A stretch of DNA of 64,000 bases from Phytomonospora endophytica (GCF_014202425.1 NZ_JACHGT010000007.1:310001-374000); one strand, 5' to 3'. Shown: positions 8,583 to 17,683, counted from the stretch's first letter. Notes: a model not told the origin generated them from the letters alone. Program-made: numbers and translations.

Positions 8583-9257
8583 ATGAGCGACGACACCTGG
8601 CCCGACGGGGAGCCGTCGTTCGACGCCGAGGGCGGCGACGACGGTGCGGCGTGGCTCGACTCCGGCGAGGAACCCGAGTTCTCGTCGGAGCCGTCCGAGA
8701 TCGACACCGTCGACCTGCAGCTCGGCGAGGACGACGAGCCGGGTGGCGCCGCGGAAGGCGACGGGGGCGGTGAGGATCTCGACGCCGGTCTCGACGAAGG
8801 CCTCGACCCGATCGACGCCGACCTCGCCCCCGACGACCCGGCCGACGACCCCGTGGGCGAGGACCCGTCGCTCGACGACGGTCCCTCCGCCGAGGAGACC
8901 ACGTGGTTCGCCCCGGATCTGGCCGATGAGCCGGGTCTGGGCGCCGACCCCGACCACGACGACCTCGTCGACTCCGACGGGTGGGGCGCCGACGCGTTCC
9001 CGCCCGAACTGGACTTCGCCGACCCGCCCGAGCCGGTCGATGGTCTACCGTGGAGTGACCCGGCGATGCTGGGCGACATCAACGACGGCGTGATCGACAC
9101 CGATCAGACCGAGTACGTCACGCCGGATGTCGGGGATCTGCTTGACTACTCGGGTGCCGAGGCACCCGCGGGCGGCGGGGACGTCTGGGCCGAGCTGCTC
9201 GGGAGTTCCGACCCGGCCACGTCCGGGCTCGCGCGCTGGTGGGCGCCGAGCCACTAG
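8583..9257 (+). CDS. highly acidic protein of the dynamin operon
   Basis: 224 residues, starting 3 bp after the IniA-like gene. Roughly a third of residues are Asp or Glu over the first 150, with few basic residues, so it should be largely disordered and strongly negative. Only the C-terminal 60 residues look foldable (YVTPDVGDLLDYSG, then DVWAELLGSSDP). No signal peptide or membrane segment. No family is recognised. IniB, the third member of the mycobacterial ini operon, is Gly/Ala-rich and not acidic, so this is not an obvious IniB. An adaptor or scaffold role is a guess from context. Confidence 0.65.
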   Translation: MSDDTWPDGEPSFDAEGGDDGAAWLDSGEEPEFSSEPSEIDTVDLQLGEDDEPGGAAEGDGGGEDLDAGLDEGLDPIDADLAPDDPADDPVGEDPSLDDGPSAEETTWFAPDLADEPGLGADPDHDDLVDSDGWGADAFPPELDFADPPEPVDGLPWSDPAMLGDINDGVIDTDQTEYVTPDVGDLLDYSGAEAPAGGGDVWAELLGSSDPATSGLARWWAPSH

Positions 9258-9278
9258 AAATCCACCCAGGGGGGCTGT

Positions 9279-9692
9279 GTGGGAGATTCGTCGAATCCGC
9301 TCGTCATCGTGGACGCGGCCAATGTGGTCGGTTCCGTGCCGGACGGATGGTGGAAGGACCGGGTGGGCGCCACGACGCGCCTGCGGGACCGCATCGCCGG
9401 TCTCGCCGGTGACGGCGTACGCGACGCGTCGGTGCCGGAGTGGGCCGCTCAGGGGCCCGTCGAGGTGGTCATGGTCGTCGAGGGCAAGGCCCGCGGTGTC
9501 ACGGCGACCGAGACTGTCTCGGTGGTCTCGGCTCCGGGCAGTGGGGACGACGCGATCGTCGATCTGGTCGCCGGGGCGGCGCCTCGGCCGACGCTCGTGG
9601 TGACCGCCGACCGCGCGCTGCGTGATCGTGTCATGGCCTTGGGTGCGGTGATAACCGGACCGCGGAGCATCAACCGTATCGGTAATAACTAG
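9279..9692 (+). CDS. NYN/PIN-like domain protein
   Basis: 137 residues from GTG at 9279. The N-terminus PLVIVDAANVVGSVPDGWW matches the first strand and acidic motif of NYN/YacP-like PIN-fold nucleases. Further acidic positions appear in SGDDAIVDLV and in TLVVTADRALRDR, the usual second and third acidic clusters. These would bind a metal ion in an RNA-cleaving active site. It lies 21 bp after the acidic protein and reads with the dynamin run. A nuclease among membrane-remodelling genes is unexpected; it may only be a neighbour that shares the transcript. Confidence 0.7.
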   Translation: MGDSSNPLVIVDAANVVGSVPDGWWKDRVGATTRLRDRIAGLAGDGVRDASVPEWAAQGPVEVVMVVEGKARGVTATETVSVVSAPGSGDDAIVDLVAGAAPRPTLVVTADRALRDRVMALGAVITGPRSINRIGNN

Positions 9693-9830
9693 GCGGTTCG
9701 GCTTGCCTATCGTGCCGACCGCACGGCATTGTGGTATCTGACGTCGATCTGACAGACCGTCGATCAACATGGACGATCAGCAGAAAGAGTGGGGCGCACG
9801 TCTCTCACCGTCTCCTCAGTGGAGGTTCGG

Positions 9831-11120
9831 GTGTCCGAACCCGACTACTACCAGATCATGGGTGTTGCCCCGGCGGCCGGGACCAGTGAGATCCGGCGCG
9901 CCTGGCGACGCCGTGTGCGCGATGCCCATCCCGACGCCGGCGGCGACCCGGGCGAGTTCCATCTGCTGCAACAGGCCCTGGCGACCTTGACCGACCCGCA
10001 GCTGCGCCTGGAGTACGACACGGCGCGGACCGGGCGGCGTCCGGCGTGGCTCCAGTCGACGCGTTCGGGACGGCACGCCAAGGGGCGCCGGGTCCGCGGC
10101 TGGCGGGTGGACCGCCGGACGCCCGCGACTCCCGCGCAGGAGTCCTCCGGTGACGTCCTGCCGCGTCCGTGGCACGCCGACATCAAGGCGACACGGCGGG
10201 TGCGGACGAGTCCTTCGGCGGGGCGGCACGCGATCGTCACCGGCCTGCTGGTGACGGGGTGGGTCCTGGTAGGGATCCTGGCGGGGCTGCGGGCGTTGTC
10301 CGCGCTGCGTTCCGACCCGGGCTTCGGCGACATGATCGTCTACACGGGAGTCATCCCGTGGGTGTTGCTGAGCATGGTCGTGGCGACGGTGTGGAGCGTG
10401 CGGCAGACGCCCGGCTCCTCGCGGACGGTCCACATGGCCTTCGCCTGCTGCGCGGTGGGCGCGGTCGTGATCGCGTGGGCGTCGAGTTTCAGCACCGGCG
10501 GTGTCCTGCTCGCCCTGCAGTTGCTGGGGCTGGCGCTGGTGCCGTGGTCGGTGGGCAGGCTGCGGGCGGCGCTGCGCCTGCGCGCGGTGACCCTCGCCGC
10601 GATCAAGGAGTTCAACGCCTTCGGCCCGGCGGGCGCGAAACCGCGGGCCGACCGGCACACCGGCGCGGTTCTGCGCGAACTGCTCGCGCAGCTGCCCGCC
10701 GCTCGCCTGTTCGTGCGGGTCCCGGTGGGCTCGCTGCGGGTCGAGTACACCGTCACCTGTGGGAACCGGGTGGCCCTCATCAGCCATCCGCAGCCGCGCA
10801 GCCCGCGCGACACCGGCGCCGAGACCCTGTCGGATGTCGTCGGCGACGTCGCGGAGCTGCTGGGCGGGGCGACCGTGCGTGGTTTCGTGGTCTGGTCGCA
10901 CCTGCCTCCCGACCATCCCGGGGGTGACGAGGCCGTCCGGCACATCACCGCGCCCGACGCGACCGCCGAGATCGGCCGCTGGCTGGCCGCCGAGCCCTAC
11001 ACGCTGCATCTGCCGACGATCCGGCGGCTGCGCGACCGGCTCGCCTCGGGTCCGCCCGCCGAACCGCCGTCCGACCCGAACGTCCACGATGGCGCCAAGG
11101 ACGCCGTGGGCGTCCACTGA
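9831..11120 (+). CDS. membrane protein with N-terminal J domain
   Basis: 429 residues. The first 65 residues are a DnaJ domain, with DYYQIMGVAP, basic helix II and the HPD motif at about 33-35, then TDPQLRLEYDTARTGR. A basic linker (about 65-125) leads to four hydrophobic segments between about 130 and 250, followed by a soluble C-terminal domain of about 160 residues that is not recognised. J domains stimulate the ATPase of Hsp70. GTG at 9831 was chosen because GGAGG lies 5 bp upstream; earlier in-frame codons (from 9789) precede that site. It is 139 bp after the NYN gene, so it may have its own promoter. Confidence 0.8.
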   Translation: MSEPDYYQIMGVAPAAGTSEIRRAWRRRVRDAHPDAGGDPGEFHLLQQALATLTDPQLRLEYDTARTGRRPAWLQSTRSGRHAKGRRVRGWRVDRRTPATPAQESSGDVLPRPWHADIKATRRVRTSPSAGRHAIVTGLLVTGWVLVGILAGLRALSALRSDPGFGDMIVYTGVIPWVLLSMVVATVWSVRQTPGSSRTVHMAFACCAVGAVVIAWASSFSTGGVLLALQLLGLALVPWSVGRLRAALRLRAVTLAAIKEFNAFGPAGAKPRADRHTGAVLRELLAQLPAARLFVRVPVGSLRVEYTVTCGNRVALISHPQPRSPRDTGAETLSDVVGDVAELLGGATVRGFVVWSHLPPDHPGGDEAVRHITAPDATAEIGRWLAAEPYTLHLPTIRRLRDRLASGPPAEPPSDPNVHDGAKDAVGVH

Positions 11121-11140
11121 ATCCGTCACCGGAGCGATTG

Positions 11141-11160
11141 TTAAGGTGAGCCTTCCCTAA
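11141..11160 (+). promoter_or_regulatory. iron box (DtxR/IdeR-type operator)
   Basis: TTAAGGTGAGCCTTCCCTAA reads on the other strand as TTAGGGAAGGCTCACCTTAA, matching about 15 of 19 positions of the actinobacterial iron-box consensus TTAGGTTAGGCTAACCTAA. It ends 14 bp before the GTG of the first siderophore synthetase gene and overlaps a plausible -10 (TAACTT, 11158-11163). Iron-loaded DtxR/IdeR should therefore block transcription, with expression under iron starvation. Confidence 0.8.
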
Positions 11161-11174
11161 CTTCGATCTCCATA

Positions 11175-12623
11175 GTGGGGGTTCCACTGACACCTCCGGC
11201 AGCCGTGCCCGCGCACCTGCGCGGCGCGTACGAGTCCGCCCTCCCCGGCGCCGCGACGGCCGTCGCCGAGGCCCTGCGCAGGGCGTCGGCCTTCGAGCCG
11301 CTCCCCTTCGTCGGAGCGACCGTCACCGATCCCGGCGACCTCGCCGCCGCCCTCGCGAAGGGTTCGCCGCACGCCGGGGAGTTCACCGCCGACGTCGCCG
11401 AGTCGGTCCGCAACCTCGCGCTGTCCCGCGCCGGCGCGGCGGCGGCGTGGCCGGAGGTGACCGGGAACGTCTTCGCGTGGGCCGCCGGGCTGCCCGATCC
11501 ACTCGTCTTCTTCGAACAGTCCATCGTGGACGGGCACCCGAAGCACCCGCTCAAGCGGACCAGGCGCGGCATGAGCGTCGAGGAGCAACTGGCCTACGCC
11601 CCCGAGCACCGGCCGAAGGTCGGGATCGTCTGGCAGCCCCTCCCCCACGGCCACGACGGCTTCTCCTGGCCGTACAGGGGGCTCCCGATGCATCCGTGGC
11701 AGCACGAGCACCTCGCCGCCGCCTTCGATCTGCCGCCCGCGCCGCCCGAACGCGAGACGGCCCTGCCGCTGATGTCGCTGCGGACCTTCGCGCTCCCCGG
11801 ACGGCCGGGTGTCCACCTCAAGACCTCCATCGACGTGCAGATGACCAGCGCCGTCCGCCGGGTTTCCCACGCGGCCAGGCACAACGGGCCGGTCCTGTCC
11901 CGGGTCCTGCCGAACCGCTACGGCGGCCGGGGTTTCGCGGTGCTTCGGGAACGCGCGTCACTCGCGGCCCTCGGGCCTGACGGCTCCCCGTCGCCCAGCC
12001 TCGCCGCCGTCATACGGCAGATGCCCGGGCTGCCCGCCGGTCAGATGGCCCTGCCCGTCGCGGCCCTGACCGCGCGGACACCGCATTCCCGGCTGTTCCT
12101 GGCCGAGGCCGTCGCCATGTCCGGGCTGCGCCCGGGCGAGTGGTGGACGCGACTCGCCGAGACCCTCGTTCCCGAGCCACTCAAGCTCGCCGGCCGAGGC
12201 GTCGGACTGGAGGCCCACGGCCAGAACCTTCTGCTGGTCCTGGAATGGGGCGTCCCGGTCGGGCTGCTCTATCGCGACTTCGGCGGCGTCCGCGTCCTCC
12301 ATGGAGCGATCGGTCACCAACTCGCCGGGGACATCCCGACCGGCGACCCCGCCGAAGTCCACCGGACCCTCCTGGGTTCGCTGTTCTCGGTCGTCCTCAC
12401 CGACCTGGCCGAGTCCTTCACCGCGAGCTACGAGATCCCGGGCGGGAAACTCTGGGGCGCGGTCGCCGCCGTCATCGATCGCCTCGACCTCCCCGCGCCA
12501 TTGCTGACCGCACTCCGCGCCGAGACCCTCCCCGTCAAGGCGCTCACCGCGATGCGCCTCGCCGACGACCAGCTCGATCCCATCTGGGCACCCGTCCCCA
12601 ACCCGCTGGCGGCAGGCACATGA
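11175..12623 (+). CDS. IucA/IucC-family siderophore synthetase (short form)
   Basis: 482 residues. NIS synthetases adenylate a carboxylate such as citrate and couple it to an amine or alcohol. Visible family motifs are GHPKHPLKRTRRGM near residue 120, MHPWQ near 173, SLRTF and KTSIDVQMTS near 200-220, and VGLEAHGQNLLLVL near 340. Most family members have about 580-620 residues; this one lacks roughly 100 at the N-terminus, and no in-frame extension is possible because the iron box is directly upstream. GTG at 11175 has no ribosome site, so the message may be leaderless. Its stop overlaps the next start (ATGA). Confidence 0.85.
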   Translation: MGVPLTPPAAVPAHLRGAYESALPGAATAVAEALRRASAFEPLPFVGATVTDPGDLAAALAKGSPHAGEFTADVAESVRNLALSRAGAAAAWPEVTGNVFAWAAGLPDPLVFFEQSIVDGHPKHPLKRTRRGMSVEEQLAYAPEHRPKVGIVWQPLPHGHDGFSWPYRGLPMHPWQHEHLAAAFDLPPAPPERETALPLMSLRTFALPGRPGVHLKTSIDVQMTSAVRRVSHAARHNGPVLSRVLPNRYGGRGFAVLRERASLAALGPDGSPSPSLAAVIRQMPGLPAGQMALPVAALTARTPHSRLFLAEAVAMSGLRPGEWWTRLAETLVPEPLKLAGRGVGLEAHGQNLLLVLEWGVPVGLLYRDFGGVRVLHGAIGHQLAGDIPTGDPAEVHRTLLGSLFSVVLTDLAESFTASYEIPGGKLWGAVAAVIDRLDLPAPLLTALRAETLPVKALTAMRLADDQLDPIWAPVPNPLAAGT

Positions 12624-14392
12624 CCGTCGACCCCCAGGCGTTGGCCCCCGAGCTGCGGGCGGCCTTCCACGCGCACCTGCCCGCGTCGGCCGCGCACGTT
12701 CGCGGCAGCGTCCTCGCCGCCGCCTGGCGGGAGGACATCGGCGGCATCCGCACCACCGCCGACGTCGACGGCGAACGCGTCACGGCCGCGCTTCCGGCCG
12801 GTCGGCTGGAGTTCCTCGCCGACGCCCACGCCTTCGACCAGATCACCCCGCACGGGCCGCTGAGGCTCACCAAGGCCGGTGAGACCGCCGAGATCACCGA
12901 CCCCGCCGCGCTCCTCGCGCTGCTCGGGCTGACCGAACCGGTCGACGCCGAGGTCGCCGACGCCACCGGGAACCTCGCGCTGGCCCTCGCCCGCCGCGAA
13001 CAGGCCGATGTGGACCTGCGGCGGACCGCCGAACGGCTCGGCGTCTCGTCCTCGGTGGAGCTGGCGGCCGCCTTGCGCGCGTCGTCGGCGGACTTCGAAC
13101 CCTGCCTCTTCTTCGAGCGCCTGGCGACCTTCGGGCACCACCTCCACCCGTGTGCCCGCACCCGCCTGGGCATGGACACCGCCGACCTCCTCGCCCACGA
13201 CCTGGAAGGCCCCGGAGCACCCCTGCGCTTCCTCGCCGTACCGGCCGAACGAATCCGCGTCAGCGGCGGCGCCGACCCCGTTTCCCGCCTGCGGGAAACC
13301 CACCCGGGCCTCGACAAGGCGCTGTCGGCGGCCGGACCGCGCCCCGGCGAGATCGTCATCCCCGTCCACCCGTGGCAGTACGAATCGGTCGTCCGCCGCC
13401 GCTACGCCTGGATGTTCACCGCCGGAAGCCTCCGCGAGCTGCCCGGGGTATCCCTGCAAGCCGCGCCGACCATCTCACTGCGCACGCTCGTGACTGGGCC
13501 GGGCGCCGCCGGACGCCGCTGGCAGGTCAAATGCGCCCTCGACGTGCAGATCACCTCCACCCGCCGCACCATCTCGGCGGCCACCGCCCACAACGGACCC
13601 TCGGTGTCGGCCGAGCTCAGCCGCATCGTCGACGCCGACCCCCTGCTGGCCGGCAAGGTCGGCGTGCTCCCCGAACTGGCCGGGGTCAGCATGATCGGCG
13701 AAGGAAGGATCGGCCGCGACTTCACCTCCGTCCTGCGCGCCGGGATCGGTGAGGTCACCGGGCCCGGCGAGCTCCCGGTGCCGGGATGCGCGCTCCCGGC
13801 GCGCTCGCCGGTCAGCGGGGGAAGCGTCCTCGCCGAACTCGTCGCCGAACACGCCTCCGGGCACGGACTCGCCTCCGGTGAGGCCGCCGCCGACTTCCTG
13901 GAGCGCTACGCCCGGCTCCTCGTGCCGCCCGTGCTGCGGCTGGCGGCGCTCGGCGTCGGGCTGGAGGCTCATCTCCAGAACACCATCCCCGTCTTCGTCG
14001 GCGGAACGCCCGTCCGGATGCTGTTCCGCGACTGGGGAGGCGCACGGCTGCATCTCCCCCGCATGCGCGCCGCCGGGCACGAACTCGACCTGTTCCCCGG
14101 CTCCGTCGTGGCCACCGAGGATCTCGGCACCATGCGCGCCAAGGTCGCCTACACGACCTTCCAGAACCACCTCGCCGAACTCATCCGCCTGCTCGCCGCC
14201 GAATGCGGCCTGCCGGAGGACGCGGCCTGGCGGCTCGTGCGCCGGATCGTCGCCGGCTCCCCCGCCCCGGCGGCCGACCGCGAGTTCTTCACCGCGCCGA
14301 CACAGCCCCACAAGGCCCTGCTGACCATGCGGGCCGGCGGCGACGGCGACCGCTACATCCCCGTCGCGAGCCCGTTGCACGGACGGGACTGA
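12620..14392 (+). CDS. IucA/IucC-family siderophore synthetase (full length)
   Basis: 590 residues, the normal family length. Motifs include TFGHHLHPCARTRLGMD near 171, IPVHPWQYE near 250, SLRTL and KCALDVQITSTRRT near 290-315, and a C-terminal GVGLEAHLQNTIPVFV near 450. It is translationally coupled to the shorter synthetase, so the two probably perform successive condensations on one siderophore. The order of two NIS synthetases followed by a PLP decarboxylase resembles the staphyloferrin B and vibrioferrin clusters. The product cannot be predicted from sequence alone. Confidence 0.9.
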   Translation: MTVDPQALAPELRAAFHAHLPASAAHVRGSVLAAAWREDIGGIRTTADVDGERVTAALPAGRLEFLADAHAFDQITPHGPLRLTKAGETAEITDPAALLALLGLTEPVDAEVADATGNLALALARREQADVDLRRTAERLGVSSSVELAAALRASSADFEPCLFFERLATFGHHLHPCARTRLGMDTADLLAHDLEGPGAPLRFLAVPAERIRVSGGADPVSRLRETHPGLDKALSAAGPRPGEIVIPVHPWQYESVVRRRYAWMFTAGSLRELPGVSLQAAPTISLRTLVTGPGAAGRRWQVKCALDVQITSTRRTISAATAHNGPSVSAELSRIVDADPLLAGKVGVLPELAGVSMIGEGRIGRDFTSVLRAGIGEVTGPGELPVPGCALPARSPVSGGSVLAELVAEHASGHGLASGEAAADFLERYARLLVPPVLRLAALGVGLEAHLQNTIPVFVGGTPVRMLFRDWGGARLHLPRMRAAGHELDLFPGSVVATEDLGTMRAKVAYTTFQNHLAELIRLLAAECGLPEDAAWRLVRRIVAGSPAPAADREFFTAPTQPHKALLTMRAGGDGDRYIPVASPLHGRD

Positions 14393-14482
14393 ACATCCCG
14401 TGTGGACACCGATGACCGGTTCGCCCCCGCGCGCCGGGCGGGAAACGGTAGTGTGCTCGATCCCAGACCGAAGGGAGCGGGC

Positions 14483-15688
14483 ATGACGATCCCCGCCGGC
14501 GTGCTCGCCGCCATCGGCGAGTCCGCCCGCCCGGTGTGCGTCTACGTCTACGACCTCGACGCCTTCACCGAACGCATCGCCGCCACCCGCGCGGCCCTGC
14601 CGCCGGGCACGCGGCTGATGTACGCGATGAAGGCCAACCCCTTCCCCGCCGTCGTCGCCCGGGCCGCCCACGAGTGCGACGGGATCGAGGTAGCCTCCGG
14701 CGGCGAACTGACCCTCGCGCTCACGATGGGTGCCCGCTCGATCGTCTTCGGCGGGCCGGCCAAAACCGACGAGGAACTCGCCGCCGCCATCGACGCCTCC
14801 GTGCGCGTGGACCTCACCGTCAACGTCGAGAGCGTCCACGAGGCCCGCCGTCTCGACCGGCTGGCGAGCGCGACGGGCCGGGTCGTCCCGGTCGCGCTGC
14901 GCGTCAACCGGCGCGCGGCCGTCCCCGAGGGCAGTCACCAGATGACGGGAACGCCGACGCCTTTCGGCATCGACGTCGCCGAACTGCCCGCCGCCGTCGA
15001 GCTGGTCCGGGGCCAGCCCGGACTCGACTTCCGGGGCTGGCACCTGCACGCGATGTCGAACAACCTCGACGCCGACGCCCACGCCGACTTCATCGCCGGT
15101 TCGCTGCGTTTCGCGCGCTCGGCCGAGCGGCGCCTTGGCGTCTCGGCCCGCGTCCTCAACATCGGCGGCGGGATCGGCGTCGATCCGGCCGGGGGCCGCG
15201 ACTTCGACCTCGCCCGCTTCGCCGCCCGCGCCCGGCGGCTCGGCCGCGGCGGACCCGAACTGGTCGCCGAACCCGGGCGCTACCTGATCGGGGAGGCCGG
15301 GTGGTACGCCGCCGAGGTCCTCGACCTCAAGCGGAACCACGGCCGCACCTTCGCCGTGCTGCGCGGCGGGACCCACCATTTGCGACTCCCGGCGGCCTGG
15401 GGTTACAGCCATCCCGCCGAGGTGCTGCCCGTCGAGGAGTGGGACTACCCGTGGCCGAGACCTGAGGTGACCGACACGGTAGTGGACGTCACGGGCGAGC
15501 TCTGCACACCACGTGATGTGCTCGCCAGAGGCCTCCCCGTGGGGCGGTTGCGGGTCGGCGACGTACTGGTGTTCGGGCGGGTCGGAGCCTATGGCTGGTC
15601 CATTTCGCACCATGACTTCCTGAGCCACCCACATCCCGAAATGCGGGTCGTCGTTGACCAGTCGGGGGATGGGACCTCATCCGGATGA
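14483..15688 (+). CDS. fold-type III PLP-dependent decarboxylase of siderophore pathway
   Basis: 401 residues. Alanine-racemase-fold decarboxylase of the LysA/SbnH type: the PLP lysine is in MYAMKANPFP (K50), a phosphate-binding NIGGGIGV lies near 227, and EPGRYLIGEAGW follows near 258. In NIS siderophore clusters such enzymes decarboxylate an amino acid or a citryl-amino-acid intermediate. ATG at 14483 follows AAGGGAG, and the upstream in-frame codons back to 14402 are unlikely to be translated. It lies 90 bp after the second synthetase. A plain diaminopimelate decarboxylase is less likely given the operon. Confidence 0.85.
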   Translation: MTIPAGVLAAIGESARPVCVYVYDLDAFTERIAATRAALPPGTRLMYAMKANPFPAVVARAAHECDGIEVASGGELTLALTMGARSIVFGGPAKTDEELAAAIDASVRVDLTVNVESVHEARRLDRLASATGRVVPVALRVNRRAAVPEGSHQMTGTPTPFGIDVAELPAAVELVRGQPGLDFRGWHLHAMSNNLDADAHADFIAGSLRFARSAERRLGVSARVLNIGGGIGVDPAGGRDFDLARFAARARRLGRGGPELVAEPGRYLIGEAGWYAAEVLDLKRNHGRTFAVLRGGTHHLRLPAAWGYSHPAEVLPVEEWDYPWPRPEVTDTVVDVTGELCTPRDVLARGLPVGRLRVGDVLVFGRVGAYGWSISHHDFLSHPHPEMRVVVDQSGDGTSSG

Positions 15689-15828
15689 GGCCCTACACTA
15701 GGCCGGTCCGTGCGCGCCGGAGAAGTCACCGCAGGTGAACGGCACATCACCGGAGGCCGCGCGGTCTTGAGGATTCACACGCTTAGCGGTGCGGGCCGAT
15801 CCCGTCCCCGTGGCAGGAGACAGCACAG

Positions 15829-17631
15829 ATGACCTTCAGCGCCAGCGGCCCAGGTGTTCGCACGCATCGACGTGGCGGCAAGGGGACCCGTAGAACGCGG
15901 CGCCGCAAGATCCTCGCGCCCTGGATCATCGTCACGGCCGTCTCGGTGCTCGTCCTGTCCCTGCTGACCGCCGGGTTCGTCTACCTGATCACCGGCTCCT
16001 GCTCCGGGTCGCCCGAGCAGGTCAACATCGCGGCCTCGACGAGCATGGCCGGGCCGTTGAAGACCCTCGCCCGCTCCTGGGCCGACACCGAACCGTCCGT
16101 GGACGGCAAGTGTGTGGCCATCGAGGTGCAGGAGAAGGAGTCTGCCGAGGTGCAGCAGGCACTCTCCCCCGACTGGGACGTCAAGCGCAACGGCGCCGCG
16201 CCGGACGTGTGGATCCCGGAGTCGACGGCGTGGGCGCGGATGGCCGCCGACCGTGAGGCGACCGCGCGGCTCATCCCGGACCTGCAGCCGAGCATCGCCA
16301 CGTCGAGCGCGGTCATCGCCATGCCGAAGGTCATGGCCGAGGCCCTCGGCTGGCCCGACGCGAAGCTGAACTGGCAGACCCTGGTCGAGAAGGCCAAGGA
16401 CCCCAAGGGCTGGGGCGACGAGCACCCGGAGTGGGGCAAGGTCCGCATCGGCATGAGCAACCCGCTGACCTCGACGGCGAGCCTGCTGGCGCTGCTGGCG
16501 ATGGTCGACACCGACGGGGACACCGACATCACCGAGCGGGAGCTCGAAGCGGTCGTGTCGCTGAAGAACATGATGGCCGAGTACGAGGACGCCGACCCGA
16601 ACGCGCTGATGAACAAGATGCGCGAGGCCGACGGCGCCGGCGGCGCCCTCGCCCACCTGTCGGCGTTCCCCGCTCTCGAACGCGACGTGCTGATGTACAA
16701 CTCGTACAACCCGCAGGTGCCCTTGGCCGCGGTCTACCCGTCGGACGGCGCTCCCGAGGCCGACAACCCGTATCTGATCATCCAGAACGCGCCGTGGGCG
16801 TCGGCCTTCAAGCAGGACGCGGCGAGCCAGTTCCTGGAGTACGTGCGCGGTGAAGAGGGCCGCGAGCAGATCATCGGCAGCGGTTTCCGCGACGGCAACC
16901 GCGTCGGCGGTCCCGATCTCAGCGAGGCCAACGGCCTGTCACCGCAGACGGTCCTGCCGCGCGAGGCGGTCCAGCCCGCCGCCGTGACCAACACCCTGGC
17001 GACGTGGACGGCGCTGAACCGGACCACGAACCTGCTGTTCGTGATGGACACCTCGGAGTCGATGAACGCGGCCACCACCGTCGACGGTGAGAACACCACG
17101 CTGATGGAGGTCGCCAAGGAGGCCGTCGGGATCGCGCTGAACATGATCGGCGACCAGTCGCAGGTCGGATTGTGGCAGTTCTCCGACGATCAGGGCTCCG
17201 GCTCGGGGATCCCCTATCAGACGCTGGTGAACCTCGATCCGCTCGACAAGGGCAACCGTGGCGCCATCTCCGAACAGATCGGGTTCATGCAGGCCGGCGG
17301 GGCGAGCGGGCTCTACGACACCGCCCTGGCCGCCTACACCCACGTCACGGAGAACTACCTCGCCGAGGCGACGAACATGGTGGTCGTCTTGACCGCGGGC
17401 GCCAACGACAACCCCTACGGTGGTCTGTCCCTGGAGGACCTGACCAACCAGCTGACGTCCAAGCGCGACCCGAACAAGCCGGTGTCGCTGATGACGATCG
17501 GTTACGGCGAAGGCGCCGACGAGACGGCGATGCAGCAGATCTCGGCGGCGACGAAGGGCCAGTACTTCCCCTCGACGTGGCCGGGAGAGATCAGCAAGAC
17601 GCTGCTGAACGCGCTGTTCAACGCGCAGTGA
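15829..17631 (+). CDS. membrane-anchored substrate-binding protein fused to a von Willebrand A domain
   Basis: 600 residues. A basic N-terminus (about 10-27, RRKIL) is followed by one transmembrane helix at about 29-55, so the bulk is extracellular. Residues about 64-395 resemble a periplasmic-type binding domain (VNIAASTSMAGPLKTLARSW; WIPESTAWARM). From about 400 comes a von Willebrand A domain with MIDAS motif DTSES near 406 and a later TAGANDNP loop. This SBP-VWA fusion is a known actinobacterial arrangement of unknown ligand. No ABC permease or ATPase is adjacent. AGGAG lies ahead of the ATG. It is separated by 140 bp from the siderophore operon. Confidence 0.85.
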   Translation: MTFSASGPGVRTHRRGGKGTRRTRRRKILAPWIIVTAVSVLVLSLLTAGFVYLITGSCSGSPEQVNIAASTSMAGPLKTLARSWADTEPSVDGKCVAIEVQEKESAEVQQALSPDWDVKRNGAAPDVWIPESTAWARMAADREATARLIPDLQPSIATSSAVIAMPKVMAEALGWPDAKLNWQTLVEKAKDPKGWGDEHPEWGKVRIGMSNPLTSTASLLALLAMVDTDGDTDITERELEAVVSLKNMMAEYEDADPNALMNKMREADGAGGALAHLSAFPALERDVLMYNSYNPQVPLAAVYPSDGAPEADNPYLIIQNAPWASAFKQDAASQFLEYVRGEEGREQIIGSGFRDGNRVGGPDLSEANGLSPQTVLPREAVQPAAVTNTLATWTALNRTTNLLFVMDTSESMNAATTVDGENTTLMEVAKEAVGIALNMIGDQSQVGLWQFSDDQGSGSGIPYQTLVNLDPLDKGNRGAISEQIGFMQAGGASGLYDTALAAYTHVTENYLAEATNMVVVLTAGANDNPYGGLSLEDLTNQLTSKRDPNKPVSLMTIGYGEGADETAMQQISAATKGQYFPSTWPGEISKTLLNALFNAQ

Positions 17632-17683
17632 GGGCGGACCGCCCGGCGCACCCCGGCGCTCCCACCCGCGCCGGGCATGCGAA

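Noticed and set aside
8583-9257. Calling the acidic protein IniB
   Set aside because: IniB is Gly/Ala-rich with a different N-terminus; only the operon position is similar.
14483-15688. Diaminopimelate decarboxylase (lysA)
   Set aside because: The fold fits, but linkage to two NIS synthetases under an iron box favours a siderophore decarboxylase.
15654-15699. TTGACC and TACACT as a promoter for the SBP-VWA gene
   Set aside because: The hexamers are 34 bp apart, too far for one sigma-70-type promoter.
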